DNA of 64,000 nucleotides from Planktothricoides raciborskii GIHE-MW2 (GTDB lineage: Bacteria; Cyanobacteriota; Cyanobacteriia; Cyanobacteriales; Laspinemataceae): NCBI RefSeq assembly GCF_040564635.1, contig NZ_CP159837.1, forward strand, positions 5,443,001 through 5,507,000, written 5' to 3'. Below the pieces are notes generated by a model that was not told the DNA's origin, did not search any database, and saw only the letters and a program-made list of their open reading frames with translations. Within the stretch, counting starts at the first letter, position 1, and every line of letters starts with the position of its first letter. This document shows positions 45,803 to 55,523 of this stretch, piece by piece. The translations under genes and the position numbers were made by a program.

Positions 45803-48800
45803 TTACACCATTAAAGTGAAATCAGCGCTATCAATCAAACCAACATCAACACCCGTTAATGTGGCTAACAATTCATTGCCACTGGCAATTAAAGTATTCC
45901 CATTACTGCCAGTAATACTTAACTGGTCAAAGGTTAAACCACCGGCTAATCCAATTAGGTCAATACCATTAGTAAAGTCCAGAATTGTATCAGAGCCAAA
46001 GCTAGATTGCAGGACAAAATAATCTTTGTCTGCATTACCAATTAGGGTATCATCGCCTTCATCTCCAAATAGGAAATCTTCACCATCTCCTCCCCAGAGG
46101 AAATCATTCCCTTCGCCGCCATAAAACACATCATTATCGGCATTTCCGGTCAGGCTATCATTGCCCTTATCGCCATATAAAATATCAGCGCCCGCATCAC
46201 CATGAATTAGGTCATCACCCTGACCACCACGGGCGGTATCATCCCCATTGCCACCGAAAATGGAGTCATCTCCCGCATTGCCTTGCAGGAAATCATTGCC
46301 ATCTTTTCCGAATAGCAAATCACCGGCATCACTAGCGACTGAACCAGGGCTAGATGAGCCCCCAAATAATTTGTCATCACCTAAATCACCAATCAAGGTA
46401 TCGCTACCTAAATCGCCATAGATTAAGTCATCATTTTGACCACCCATTGCTAAATCATTGCCTTGACCACCATAGATAATGTCTTTACCTTGATTACCCA
46501 GCAACAAATCTGCCCCTTGGTTGCCATAAATTTCGTCATCTCCATCATTACCAAATAGGGCATCTCGTCCGGGCAAACCACGGATCACATCATTGCCACT
46601 TTGACCACTAATTACATCATCATTAGGTGTGCCATCAATATTATCTGCACTATCGGCTCCTACGGCAGTAAAGGAAATATTGACTAAATCAATAGTGGGT
46701 TCGGGAGGAATAGCCGAAGGTTCGGGTAAAGTAGTATTATTTTGGCTATTATTACTGCTTTCTGAGGGCAAAATACTGCTCAGACCAGTGAAAGGCAGAA
46801 CTTGACTGGGAGAAACGGTGAATAGACCGCTGTTAACCGGAGGTTCATCAACCGGAGGTTCATCAACATTGCTGATTATCAGGTCAACTTTAGCCGCAGC
46901 AACAGCATAAGTCTTGCCGTCAGAACCATTCCAAGTAAAGCTGACATTGCCATTAAAGTCAGCATTGGGAGTAAAGGTTAATTTACCCAAATCAGCGGCA
47001 TTAATTTCTTGGGCAGCAGTGACAGCAGTTCCGTTTAACTTCAAAGTGCCGTTATCGGGAAGTGAAGTTATTTTAATTTTGGATAAGCTATCTTTTTCTA
47101 GGTCTGAGAATTTATCCGTAAAGTCAGTGGCAGCAAAAGTGATATCCGTATCTTCAAGGCCAGTTTTGGTGATATCACTCAGAGTGGGGATATCGTTAAT
47201 ATCCGCTGTCCGGGTCAACTGAGTGGCAGCAATATTATTATTACCTGCACTATCCGTTGCTGAAGAAGCAGCAACATCTACTGTCACCGAACCATCAGCA
47301 GCGGGAGTAACATCAAAGGTGTAAGTAGTGGCGTTAACTGCCATAAAGTTACTGGCAGTTCCGTTGCCAACTGTGATATCTGAGATATCAAAACCGGTGA
47401 CATTTTCACTGAAAGTGGCAGTAACCGTAAATAACCCGTTAACAGGAGTTGCAGCAGTGGAAGTTAAAGCAACAGTTGGGGCAGTTTGATCAAAAGTGAC
47501 ACTACTGGAGTTGGTAGTAGCCGTTACCGCCGTTCCCGCATTGCCCGCAGCATTCGTAAAGGTAATATTAATCGGTAAATTTCCTTCGGTATCTGCGGCT
47601 TGCAGAGTATAAGTGGCGGTGTAGTTGTTCCCGCTATTCGTCACTGTGGCAGTTTGACCACCAATGGTGACAGTGGGTGTACCACCGAGGGTTTCACTGG
47701 CGGTAAAAGCAACTGTCACTGCATCCCCAACTTTGGCTAATGCGGTGTTGGCATTATTGGATGCAATGGTGACTGGGGTTAAGGTGGGGGCAACTGTATC
47801 AATAACTATGGCTTTGCTGCCACCGAGGGAGTTGCCAGAACCTAAGGCAGGGAGGGTTAAGATGGCATCTACAGTTAAATTATCTTTAATCGTCCCCCCA
47901 TTTAGCTCTAGGGCAGTGGTGCTGAAATATTCTAAGTCCGCAGAACTATCCCCAACTTGCACTACATAGTTAAAGGTGAGGATATTACCGCCATTACCAC
48001 TATCATAAGTAGCATATTGGTCAGTGGTGCCGGTTTCTAGTTGCAGGCGGGGGGTGCCACCTGTTGTATCAACCGTGACAGCCGCATCAAAGGTAACGGT
48101 AATAGCAATGGTGTCACCGGCTTTGTAACTACCATTAGCAGTGGTGGCGGTGACTGAGGTAATTTTGGGGGGATTGTTTAGCAGGACTGAGACGTTGTTG
48201 TTGCCACCGTTCGCTACCGCTAAGTCCTGTTTGCCATCGCCGTCAAAGTCTCCTACGGTAACGGAAAACGAATATCTTCCCGCAGCAAAGGTGGTTTGGG
48301 TGCTGAAGCCGCCACTGCCGTCCCCTAACAGGACTGAGACGTTGTCGTCGCTAACGTTCGTTACCGCCAAGTCCTGTTTGCCATCGCCGTTAAAGTCTCC
48401 TACGGTGACGGAAAACGAATCTCCTCCCGCAGCAAAGGTGGTTTGGGTGCTGAAGCCGCCACTGCCGTCCCCTAACAGGACTGAGACGTTGTCGTCGCTA
48501 ACGTTCGTTACCGCCAAGTCCTGTTTTTTATCGCCGTTAAAGTCTCCTACGGTGACGGACTGCGGATCGTCTCCCACGGCAAAGGTGGTTTGGGCGCTGA
48601 AACCGCCACTGCCGTCCCTTAACAGGACTGAGACGTTGTCGCTGAAACGGTTCGCTACCGCTAAGTCCTGTTTTTCATCGCCGTTAAAGTCTCCTACGGT
48701 GACGGAAACCGGATTGGCTCCCACGGCAAAGGTGGTTTGGGCGCTGAAGCCGCCACTGCCGTCCCCTAACAGGACTGAGACGTTGTCGCTGCCACCGTTC

Positions 48801-49882
48801 GCTACCGCCAAGTCCTGATTGTTATCGTTGTTAAAGTCTCCTACGGTGACGAACAGCGGATTGGCTCCCACGGCAAAGGTGGTTTGGGCGCTGAAGCCGC
48901 CACTGCCGTCCCCTAACAGGACTGAGACGTTGGCGCTGCCAAAGTTCGCTACCGCCAAGTCCTGATTTTTATCGCCGTTAAAGTCTCCTACGGTGACGGA
49001 TAGCGGACGGTCTCCCACGGCAAAGGTGGTTTGGGGGCTGAAGCCGCCACTGCCGTCCCCTAACAGGACTGAGACGTTGGCGCTGTAAAAGTTCGCTACC
49101 GCCAAGTCCTGTTTTTTATCGCCGTTAAAGTCTCCTACGGTGACGGAAACCGGACTGTCTCCCACAGCAAAGGTGGTTTGGGCGCTGAAGCCGAGGGTGT
49201 GGGGGTAGGTGGTGAGGGTGTGGGGGGAGAGGGGGGAGGGGGAGCCGCCATCGAGCAGGGGAGCAGCGGTTCGGCTTCGCTCACCGACCGGGGGGCAGGG
49301 GTGAATTTGTTGCAGTTCCCAGGTGCCGCCTAATGCGGTGTTGCCGGTGAGGTGGGGGTTGGCGTAGATTGAGGTTTGGGTGATGTGATGTAGTTTTTGC
49401 AGGAATTCTGCCCCGGCATCACCGGCAGCTACTTGACATCCATATATATATAGATGGGCGATGTGCCACTTTTGCAGTTGGGAGCGATATTTTTCTAGGT
49501 TGCCCAGTTCTAGGGTGCTGTTGCCTAGGTAGAGGGTTCCCGGTGACCCGTGGGAGATTAGGTGCAGAGAAAGAGGAGAGAGAGAAGAGGGGGAAGAGGA
49601 GGGATGAGGGGGAAGAGAAAAGATACTCTCTTTTCTCTCTCCTCTCCCCTCTTTTCTCTCTTCAAGGATTTCATTGATTTGCTCGATACCGTCCCGGTTG
49701 GGGTCGAGGATATGGACAAAGGTGGCCGGTTTGACTCCGGCAGCGAGACTTTGATAGTCGGATACGGTGGGGTCAATGATGACCAATTCGCGCCGCTGCC
49801 CACTAAGGTGGGCAGCGGCGCCCGGGCCGCCATATTTTTCCTGGGGTGAGTTGGGGTTGGTGATGTGATTGATTGTAGACAT
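45803..49882 (-). CDS. Giant secreted DUF4347-FG-GAP-Ig-RTX protein (paralogue 1, frame open)
   Basis: 1359 residues from the ATG at 49882. DUF4347 domain: residues about 34-175 ([53 protein letters not shown]). Then seven FG-GAP/VCBS repeats ([34 protein letters not shown]) from about 230 to 575, an Ig-like part (one full [18 protein letters not shown] unit), and a C-terminal RTX block (GGxGxD nonapeptides) with [15 protein letters not shown] at the end. Type I-secreted, calcium-folded surface or extracellular protein; likely adhesin or filament sheath component. A purine/pyrimidine inverted tract near 49560-49665 encodes the low-complexity [18 protein letters not shown] insert in the DUF4347 domain. 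A hairpin at 49790-49821 lies between the start and DUF4347. Confidence 0.9.
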   Translation of the reverse strand: MSTINHITNPNSPQEKYGGPGAAAHLSGQRRELVIIDPTVSDYQSLAAGVKPATFVHILDPNRDGIEQINEILEERKEGRGERKESIFSLPPHPSSSPSSLSPLSLHLISHGSPGTLYLGNSTLELGNLEKYRSQLQKWHIAHLYIYGCQVAAGDAGAEFLQKLHHITQTSIYANPHLTGNTALGGTWELQQIHPCPPVGERSRTAAPLLDGGSPSPLSPHTLTTYPHTLGFSAQTTFAVGDSPVSVTVGDFNGDKKQDLAVANFYSANVSVLLGDGSGGFSPQTTFAVGDRPLSVTVGDFNGDKNQDLAVANFGSANVSVLLGDGSGGFSAQTTFAVGANPLFVTVGDFNNDNNQDLAVANGGSDNVSVLLGDGSGGFSAQTTFAVGANPVSVTVGDFNGDEKQDLAVANRFSDNVSVLLRDGSGGFSAQTTFAVGDDPQSVTVGDFNGDKKQDLAVTNVSDDNVSVLLGDGSGGFSTQTTFAAGGDSFSVTVGDFNGDGKQDLAVTNVSDDNVSVLLGDGSGGFSTQTTFAAGRYSFSVTVGDFDGDGKQDLAVANGGNNNVSVLLNNPPKITSVTATTANGSYKAGDTIAITVTFDAAVTVDTTGGTPRLQLETGTTDQYATYDSGNGGNILTFNYVVQVGDSSADLEYFSTTALELNGGTIKDNLTVDAILTLPALGSGNSLGGSKAIVIDTVAPTLTPVTIASNNANTALAKVGDAVTVAFTASETLGGTPTVTIGGQTATVTNSGNNYTATYTLQAADTEGNLPINITFTNAAGNAGTAVTATTNSSSVTFDQTAPTVALTSTAATPVNGLFTVTATFSENVTGFDISDITVGNGTASNFMAVNATTYTFDVTPAADGSVTVDVAASSATDSAGNNNIAATQLTRTADINDIPTLSDITKTGLEDTDITFAATDFTDKFSDLEKDSLSKIKITSLPDNGTLKLNGTAVTAAQEINAADLGKLTFTPNADFNGNVSFTWNGSDGKTYAVAAAKVDLIISNVDEPPVDEPPVNSGLFTVSPSQVLPFTGLSSILPSESSNNSQNNTTLPEPSAIPPEPTIDLVNISFTAVGADSADNIDGTPNDDVISGQSGNDVIRGLPGRDALFGNDGDDEIYGNQGADLLLGNQGKDIIYGGQGNDLAMGGQNDDLIYGDLGSDTLIGDLGDDKLFGGSSSPGSVASDAGDLLFGKDGNDFLQGNAGDDSIFGGNGDDTARGGQGDDLIHGDAGADILYGDKGNDSLTGNADNDVFYGGEGNDFLWGGDGEDFLFGDEGDDTLIGNADKDYFVLQSSFGSDTILDFTNGIDLIGLAGGLTFDQLSITGSNGNTLIASGNELLATLTGVDVGLIDSADFTLMV
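49790..49821 (-). promoter_or_regulatory. Start-proximal hairpin, loop orientation CTTA (frame open)
   Basis: A 14-bp perfect stem (coding strand GCGCCGCTGCCCAC / GTGGGCAGCGGCGC) with a 4-nt loop, CTTA, on the coding strand. In frame it reads H-L-S. The counterpart at 60678-60709 has the loop inverted and a compensatory stem change. Confidence 0.9.
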
Positions 49883-49961
49883 GACTGATGTATTTTTAAC
49901 TAATTTGAACGCGCCTTGTGAGGCATAAAAGCCATAAATTTATTTACCCAAGACACACCCT

Positions 49962-49989
49962 GATATATAAGGAGTTTGTTGTATGTCAA
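49962..49989 (-). promoter_or_regulatory. Candidate sigma70-type promoter of paralogue 1
   Basis: Minus-strand TTGACA (49989-49984), 16-nt spacer, TATATC (49967-49962). The predicted start is about 75 nt upstream of the ATG at 49882. It overlaps the divergent small ORF's Shine-Dalgarno region. Motif-based only. Confidence 0.4.
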
Positions 49990-50066
49990 TTTATTTGACA
50001 AAGCTCCTCTGGAATAAGCTATTTAAATTTATAGCAGGTTTTTCTGATTACATCAAGAATCTTTGA
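49983..50066 (+). CDS. 27-codon ORF: cationic amphipathic peptide (candidate type I toxin-like), copy 1
   Basis: An ATG at 49983 with AAGGAG 8 nt upstream encodes 27 residues beginning MSIYLTKLLWNKLFK and ending DYIKNL, then TGA, followed by a T-run. Hydrophobic and polar residues alternate with helical periodicity (polar at 7, 11, 12, 15, 19, 22, 25, 26), net charge about +3. The Shine-Dalgarno AGGAG can pair with CTCCT at 50004-50008 and a TGTCAA/TTGACA stem closes around the start, so translation could be hidden by RNA structure. Small size, amphipathicity, strong Shine-Dalgarno and sequestration resemble type I toxins. It lies antisense to the promoter of the DUF4347 gene. No homology search is possible, and whether it is expressed is unknown. 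An identical copy is at 60872. Confidence 0.5.
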   Translation: MSIYLTKLLWNKLFKFIAGFSDYIKNL

Positions 50067-50262
50067 TAATTTTTTTTCATCCAGTATCGCGGTTCGTTCA
50101 AAAGTATCTCAGCGGCTTATATTGACTTGTCAGGAGCAAAAGTCTTTATTTACAAAGCGTTATAGCTATTTATAGCTTAATATTTATTAAGTTTTATTTT
50201 TCGCTTTTAGGTGATTTTACGATGAGTTTTGTTCACTTCGAGGGACGGTGAAGCACCAGTAT

Positions 50263-50430
50263 TTAGGAGAGGAAACAATAGGTTACAATAGGGAACAATA
50301 TGGATCATTAGAGGTGACAATAGAGGGAACTATAGGGAGCATTAGAGAGAACAATAGGGAACAATAGGGATTATTAGAGGTAACAATAGAGGGAACAATA
50401 GGGATTATTAGAGGTGACAATAGGGAATAG
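50263..50430 (+). repeat. Purine-rich GGGAACAATA / GAGGTGACAATA tandem block
   Basis: Repeated decamer- to dodecamer-like units (GGAACAATA, GATTATTAGAGGTGACAATAG) with near-complete strand purine bias. Lies upstream of paralogue 1; a diverged copy is at 61153-61320. Function unknown. Confidence 0.8.
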
Positions 50431-50553
50431 AAAAGATAAAAAAGAACTGTCCGGTTTTTATGGCTTATTTTAATTAGATTGGCAACGGGCTGGCAGGGGT
50501 ATTGGTGACTACTTTATGTATGATATGTTGTCAATACGTTATATACTCTAAAT

Positions 50554-51349
50554 AAGAAACCGGGTTTCTTGGTTAGCTGCGGGGAATAAGAAACCCGGTT
50601 TCTGGGTGGTCTGCGGGGATTAAGAAACCCGGTTTCTGGGTTATCTGCGAGGACGAAGAAACCGGGTTTCTTTTTTGGATTCCACAGATAACTGTGATAT
50701 GCCGAAAAGAAACCCGGTTTCTGGGTTAGCTGCGGGGAATAAGAAACCCGGTTTCTGGGTGGTCTGCGAGGATTAAGAAACCGGGTTTCTTGTTGGGATT
50801 TAACAGTAGGGGCGAATGGCCATTCGCCCCTACATTTTCACCAAAGAAACCCGGTTTCTGGGTGGTCTGCGAGGACTAAGAAACCGGGTTTCTGTCGTGA
50901 AACCTAAAGATAACTGTGATATGCCGATAAGAAACCCGGTTTCTGGGTGGTCTGTAGGGGCGAATGGCCATTCGCCCCTACATTTTCACCAAAGAAACCC
51001 GGTTTCTGGGTGGTCTGCGGGGACTAAGAAACCGGGTTTCTGTCGTGAAACCTAAAGATAACTGTGATATGCCGAAAAGAAACCCGGTTTCTGGGTTAGC
51101 TGCGAGGAATAAGAAACCGGGTTTCTGGGTGGTCTGCGGGGATTAAGAAACCCGGTTTCTGGGTTATCTGCGAGGATTAAGAAACCGGGTTTCTTGTTGG
51201 GATTTAACAGTAGGGGCGAATGGCCATTCGCCCCTACATTTTCACCAAAGAAACCCGGTTTCTGGGTTAGCTGCGAGGAATAAGAAACCGGGTTTCTTGT
51301 TTGGATTTCACAGATAACTGTGATATGCCGAAAAGAAACCCGGTTTCTG
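50554..51349. repeat. Array of 19 GAAACCSGGTTTC palindromes with spacers, array 1
   Basis: Nineteen copies of AAGAAACC(C/G)GGTTTCT at about 38-bp or longer spacing, in both central orientations. Spacers recur (GGTTAGCTGCGGGGAAT, GGGTGGTCTGCGAGG, AGATAACTGTGATATGCCG). Three copies of a distinct 28-bp perfect palindrome (half site GTAGGGGCGAATGG) are interleaved at 50806, 50954 and 51210. The array ends 3 bp before the TAG stop of the OGT-like gene. Confidence 0.95.
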
Positions 51350-51352
51350 GGT

Positions 51353-54300
51353 CTATTTAGCTTTAGTATAAGTCTCCCACATTTGCCACAAGGCATTTTC
51401 TAAGGTTTGGACAAAACCGCGTACATTAAATAATGGTAATTGGTCGCGATTTTTGCTCAGGTGGCGGCGGTAATAGCCCAAAGAACGCGGATGATTGGCT
51501 AGATAAATTGCCTGTTTTTCGTATTCTTGGCTGCTGCTACAAATCAGGGAGTTTAATTTAGCCGCCGCGCAAATACTTGCCCCCATACGGGAAGCATTGG
51601 TATTTCCCGATCGCGTCAAAACTGGACATCCGGCATATAATGCACTAATGGCCGTTGAACCGCCATTATAGATAAAAGTATCTAAGAATAAGTCCGCTAA
51701 ACGATAACGGGCTAAATATTCTGAGTTGGGTAATTTTTCCGTAAAAAATAAGCGGTTTCCGTCTATTCCCCGTTTTGCTGCCTCTCGTCGTAAGTTGGCG
51801 ATTAATATTTCGCTGCCTCCGGTTAACCAGAGGACAGAATTAGAAACTTGCGCTAAAATCCGCATCCAAAGATCAAATAGGTCTGGGGTAATTTTATAGT
51901 GAGAGTTGAAGCAACAAAAGACAAAAGCATCTTCGGGAATGCCAAATTCTGCCCGCGTCATCATGCGTTCAGATATTTCCATCGGTGAGGAAAAGAAGGC
52001 ATGGGGCAGATAGATAATTTCTTCGGTGTAAGTTTGGGCAATTTCTGGAGTGATTAACTTAGAGTCGGCGATCGCATATTGGATAAAATCCGCCCCCATT
52101 GTATCAGGATAACCTAAAAAATGGGCTTGAATCTGCGCCGGTTGCAGGGCTAATATTTCTTCGCCATTGCCGATAGTTCGTCCGGCTAAATCGATTAAGA
52201 TATGGATGCCGTCAGCGTTAATTTTCCGGGCGGCTGTTTCGGCGGTCATGGCAGAAATATTGACAAAATAATCGCACCCATTGCGAATAGTTTCCGTAAT
52301 CGCATCATTATAATCAACGGTGGAATAAGCATATACTTCAAACCGAGTGCGATCGCAATATGAAAACATATCTTTAAGGATTTTCCCCACCGCGTGTTCG
52401 CGAAAGTCCGGGGAAATATAGCCAATTTTTAACTTATCGGTATTTGGGGGATATGCAAAATTGCAACCTGCTTTAATTTTGGCCATTTTTGCCACCGTTG
52501 CCCGACTCAATGATTCGGCAAATTGTCGATGTAATGCTAGGGGAACTGGAAAACTACTGAGGGCAAGAGGACTGGGACTATATGCGGTTTCTTGATTCAG
52601 ATATTTTTGCACCGAATGGATAAATTCTGCGGTTCTCGATTCATAATCTTCCCAGTCACATATTTTTAACCGCGTAAAGGCGATCGCCCCTTCAATGTTG
52701 TAATTTTTCGGGTCAAGTTCCTGGACTTTTTGATAACAGGCTAAAGCCCCTGCTATATTAACTTGATAATCGAAGATTTCCCCCAGGTGATAATAAGCTT
52801 CTGGGCGAGGTTCTTGGGCTAATACTTGCTGATAACAATCAATCGCCCCAGGTAAGGGTCCCTGTTGTTTGTAAATATAGGCTAAATTTAACAGGGCGGG
52901 AACATAATTAGGTTCAAGTTGTAAAGCGCGATTTAAGCCTGCTTTGGCGCGTTCTAAGTCCCCTTCCAGTTGCCAAATACTGGCTAAATTAGACTGCGCT
53001 TGGGCAAAGTTGGGGTTATATTCTAGGGCTTTTGCATAACATTGGGCAGCTTCAGCTAAGTTGCCTTGCTGTTGAAAAATAGTCCCTAAGTTATTGTAAG
53101 CCCCCCAAAAGTATGGCTGTAACTGAATGGCTTTTTGCAAACATTCGGCAGCGGTTTCTATGTCTCCTTGAACTTTCAGGGATTGACTGAGGTAAAAGTA
53201 TAATTGGGCATGGTTGGGGTTAAGTTTAATTGCCCGACGCAAAATGTCAATTGCCTCTTGGTGGCAGTTCACTTTTTGCAGTGCTTTGCCATAATTAGTT
53301 AGGACTAAAATATTATCCGGTTCGGCGGGTAAAACTTGCTGATAAAGAGGAATGGCTTGGGCAAATTGTCCTTGCTGGTGATAAGTTAAAGCTTGGTTTA
53401 TTAGTAATGAAATATCAGGCTTATTTTCTGGCAATAAGTGGTTTAAGCTTGACTCACTTTCAATATTAAATTTACATTGAGACAACAGGTTTAGTTGAAA
53501 ATTAGGATGATAAGTTAAATCATAAAATAACCGCAGTTTTTTAAAAGACAAAAAAATTAAAAAAAATCTAGATAATTTTAATCTATTTTTTTGGCTGATC
53601 CGGTTTTTTTTTGAAGTATATTTTGTGATTGACGCTCGATCGCCCTTTTGATCTCCGCCTTTTTTATCGCCAGTAACTAAGTTAATCTCACTCAGAGGTT
53701 CCAGGCTAATTAACTGCTCAATTTCCTGAGTTTGAAAACCCAAAGCCATCGGTTTTTCTGTCCCCGGTAATACCCCCACATCATATAACTCCGTAATCGT
53801 TCCTTCAATGCGTACCCAGTGAACAATTGTCCCCGTCTTTAAATCAATAACCAGCAACCCACAACGGGCATCGGCATCTTTTTCTTTTAGCCGGTCATCT
53901 AACAATAAACCGGAAAAAGTCCCATCCCCAGAACGGGGTTTAGACAGTCCCACAATGGCATAATCTTGCCAAAAAGCTAACCCTCGCGCATATCCAGGAC
54001 AAAAAGTAATGGGTTCAAATTTTCCTAAATCTAAATCCACATAACCAAACTCTCCTGTCCCAGAATTTAATAGCCATAATTTCCCTTGATAAAATCTTGG
54101 CGAATGAGGCATACTTAAGCCAGTGAGGATAATTTCATTACTGGCAATATCGATCGCCACACCGCCGTCTTTTCGGCGATCGCGCCAACCATCTACTACA
54201 TCAGAACGACTACAAGCTGTCACATAACCCGGTTGTCCGTCCACCATTGCCAACCCATTCAAATGACAGCGATCTTCATTAATAATTTGGCTAATAAATG

Positions 54301-54733
54301 GCGGTTTCCATAAAGGTTTACAACTATGGCGATCGCTCGTTGTCGCCAAACAATTTAACAAGGTACTGATAAAGATTAGTTCACCTGTTTCTGTCACCGC
54401 CACATCGTGAACATCAATATCCCCAGTAGTATAAGCAATTCTAGGAATAAAAAGGCGATCGCGACCTTGATAAAACTGCCCCGGTTGCAATACATTATCT
54501 AGCTGCCATAATTGATACTTAGAACTCAGATAAAGGCGATCGGGAGTGCAATACAAACCCATCGCCCGATTAAATTGGCGTTGAAAAGCATAAATTCCCC
54601 CAGTTTCGGGATTAACCCCGATAAAAGCTAACCAATTGGTTTGATAAGTAGTAAAAGCAAGGCTAATGTTCTGTTGCTGTACCCAAGGAATAAACTCGCG
54701 ATCGCTGGTCAGAGATGGACTGGTTGATTGCAT
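51353..54733 (-). CDS. TIGR03032 beta-propeller-like/TPR/GT41 (OGT-SPINDLY-like) glycosyltransferase fusion
   Basis: 1126 residues. N-terminal part (about 1-350): LAFTTYQTNWLAFIGVNPETG, CHLNGLAMVDGQPGYVTAC, GELIFISTLLNCL and other features of the TIGR03032 family. Linker about 355-425. TPR superhelix about 430-690 (PNHAQLYFYLSQSLKVQGD and A-Y-NNLG units). C-terminal GT41 domain about 760-1120 (LKIGYISPDFREHAVGKI; ILIDLAGRTIGNGEEI; FCCFNSHYKITPDLF; LFLDTFIYNGGSTAISAL). GT41 proteins O-GlcNAcylate or otherwise O-glycosylate proteins. TPR and GT41 fused with a TIGR03032 module is an unusual order. It lies between two large Thr/Ser-rich secreted proteins on the same strand, which might be its substrates (inference). 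Confidence 0.88.
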   Translation of the reverse strand: MQSTSPSLTSDREFIPWVQQQNISLAFTTYQTNWLAFIGVNPETGGIYAFQRQFNRAMGLYCTPDRLYLSSKYQLWQLDNVLQPGQFYQGRDRLFIPRIAYTTGDIDVHDVAVTETGELIFISTLLNCLATTSDRHSCKPLWKPPFISQIINEDRCHLNGLAMVDGQPGYVTACSRSDVVDGWRDRRKDGGVAIDIASNEIILTGLSMPHSPRFYQGKLWLLNSGTGEFGYVDLDLGKFEPITFCPGYARGLAFWQDYAIVGLSKPRSGDGTFSGLLLDDRLKEKDADARCGLLVIDLKTGTIVHWVRIEGTITELYDVGVLPGTEKPMALGFQTQEIEQLISLEPLSEINLVTGDKKGGDQKGDRASITKYTSKKNRISQKNRLKLSRFFLIFLSFKKLRLFYDLTYHPNFQLNLLSQCKFNIESESSLNHLLPENKPDISLLINQALTYHQQGQFAQAIPLYQQVLPAEPDNILVLTNYGKALQKVNCHQEAIDILRRAIKLNPNHAQLYFYLSQSLKVQGDIETAAECLQKAIQLQPYFWGAYNNLGTIFQQQGNLAEAAQCYAKALEYNPNFAQAQSNLASIWQLEGDLERAKAGLNRALQLEPNYVPALLNLAYIYKQQGPLPGAIDCYQQVLAQEPRPEAYYHLGEIFDYQVNIAGALACYQKVQELDPKNYNIEGAIAFTRLKICDWEDYESRTAEFIHSVQKYLNQETAYSPSPLALSSFPVPLALHRQFAESLSRATVAKMAKIKAGCNFAYPPNTDKLKIGYISPDFREHAVGKILKDMFSYCDRTRFEVYAYSTVDYNDAITETIRNGCDYFVNISAMTAETAARKINADGIHILIDLAGRTIGNGEEILALQPAQIQAHFLGYPDTMGADFIQYAIADSKLITPEIAQTYTEEIIYLPHAFFSSPMEISERMMTRAEFGIPEDAFVFCCFNSHYKITPDLFDLWMRILAQVSNSVLWLTGGSEILIANLRREAAKRGIDGNRLFFTEKLPNSEYLARYRLADLFLDTFIYNGGSTAISALYAGCPVLTRSGNTNASRMGASICAAAKLNSLICSSSQEYEKQAIYLANHPRSLGYYRRHLSKNRDQLPLFNVRGFVQTLENALWQMWETYTKAK

Positions 54734-54824
54734 AGATTTGGTTTTTGATAATATTGGTTATAATATACAGCACTGTTGTAAAATGTTGTAAAATAAAATA
54801 AAATAAATCAGCCTAGGAAAATCT

Positions 54825-55391
54825 ATGTCTTTGACGTCTTTGACAGTTAAGCACCTAGAAAAACTGCAAACACAACTCCAAAACGATTTGGATGATTACC
54901 AGATAGAATTGCGCGATGGAGAAATAATCGTCATGGGTCCATCAGATATTGTATCTAGCTATATTGGCGCACAGTTGAGCTTTCTGCTCAAACTTTGGGC
55001 ATCACCTCGCGGATTGGGATTAGTCTTTGATTCCAGTGGCGGTTTTATTCTGCCCAACGCAGACTTAACCGCACCGGATGTTTCATACGTCTCCAGAGAA
55101 CGGATGCCCCGTACCGTGCGTTATTTTAGCGAAACTGTCCCGGACTTAGTAGTAGAAATTAAATCTCAAAGCGATCAAATTGCCAAATTGCGCCAAAAAA
55201 TTGAAATGTTTCTCGACCAAGGCGTAAAAGTTGGCATTTTAATTGACCCAGACGAATTAACTGCAACTCTTTATCGTCCCAACCAACAACCGATTTCATT
55301 TACCAACGGAGAAACTCTCACCATTCCTGAATTACTTCCGGGATGGGAATTACATATTTCTGACTTATGGCCGCCAGTATTTGAGGAGTAG
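54825..55391 (+). CDS. Uma2 family endonuclease-fold protein (DUF820)
   Basis: 188 residues. PD-(D/E)XK nuclease-like core: GLVFDSSGGFILPNADLTAPDVSYVSRERMP, then VPDLVVEIKSQSDQIAKLRQKIEMFLDQGVKVGILIDP (quoted in parts), matching the Uma2/DUF820 family common in filamentous cyanobacteria. The catalytic Asp, Glu and Lys (VPDLVVEIKS) are present. It may be part of a mobile or toxin-related system; its function is unproven. The start is an ATG at 54825 (MSLTSLTVKHLEK). Divergent from the GT41 gene by 91 bp of AT-rich DNA. Confidence 0.85.
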   Translation: MSLTSLTVKHLEKLQTQLQNDLDDYQIELRDGEIIVMGPSDIVSSYIGAQLSFLLKLWASPRGLGLVFDSSGGFILPNADLTAPDVSYVSRERMPRTVRYFSETVPDLVVEIKSQSDQIAKLRQKIEMFLDQGVKVGILIDPDELTATLYRPNQQPISFTNGETLTIPELLPGWELHISDLWPPVFEE

Positions 55392-55412
55392 CGATCGCGT
55401 TCCCAAGACCAA

Positions 55413-55516
55413 GAAACCGGGTTTCTTTTTTATTTAAAACTTTGTGTCCTTTGTGCCTTTGTGGTTTATTTTCACCACAAAGACACAAAGGACACAAAGA
55501 GAAGAAACCCGGTTTA
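55413..55516. repeat. Palindrome unit and ACACAAAGG hairpin at the 3' end of paralogue 2
   Basis: AAGAAACCGGGTTTCTTTT at about 55411, the 26-bp-arm hairpin at 55440-55499 and GAAACCCGGTTTAT at 55503. Same arrangement as at 45719-45797 downstream of paralogue 1. Confidence 0.85.
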
Positions 55517-55523
55517 TAAACAC

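Noticed and set aside
48141-48818. Plus-strand frames opposite the FG-GAP repeats
   Set aside because: Shadows of the tandem repeats in the minus-strand gene, which has recognisable domains throughout.
50554-51349. CRISPR-like array of palindromic repeats
   Set aside because: Spacers between the palindromes recur and are not unique, the unit is only 13-17 bp, spacing is irregular, and there are no cas genes. The same holds for 61447-62174.
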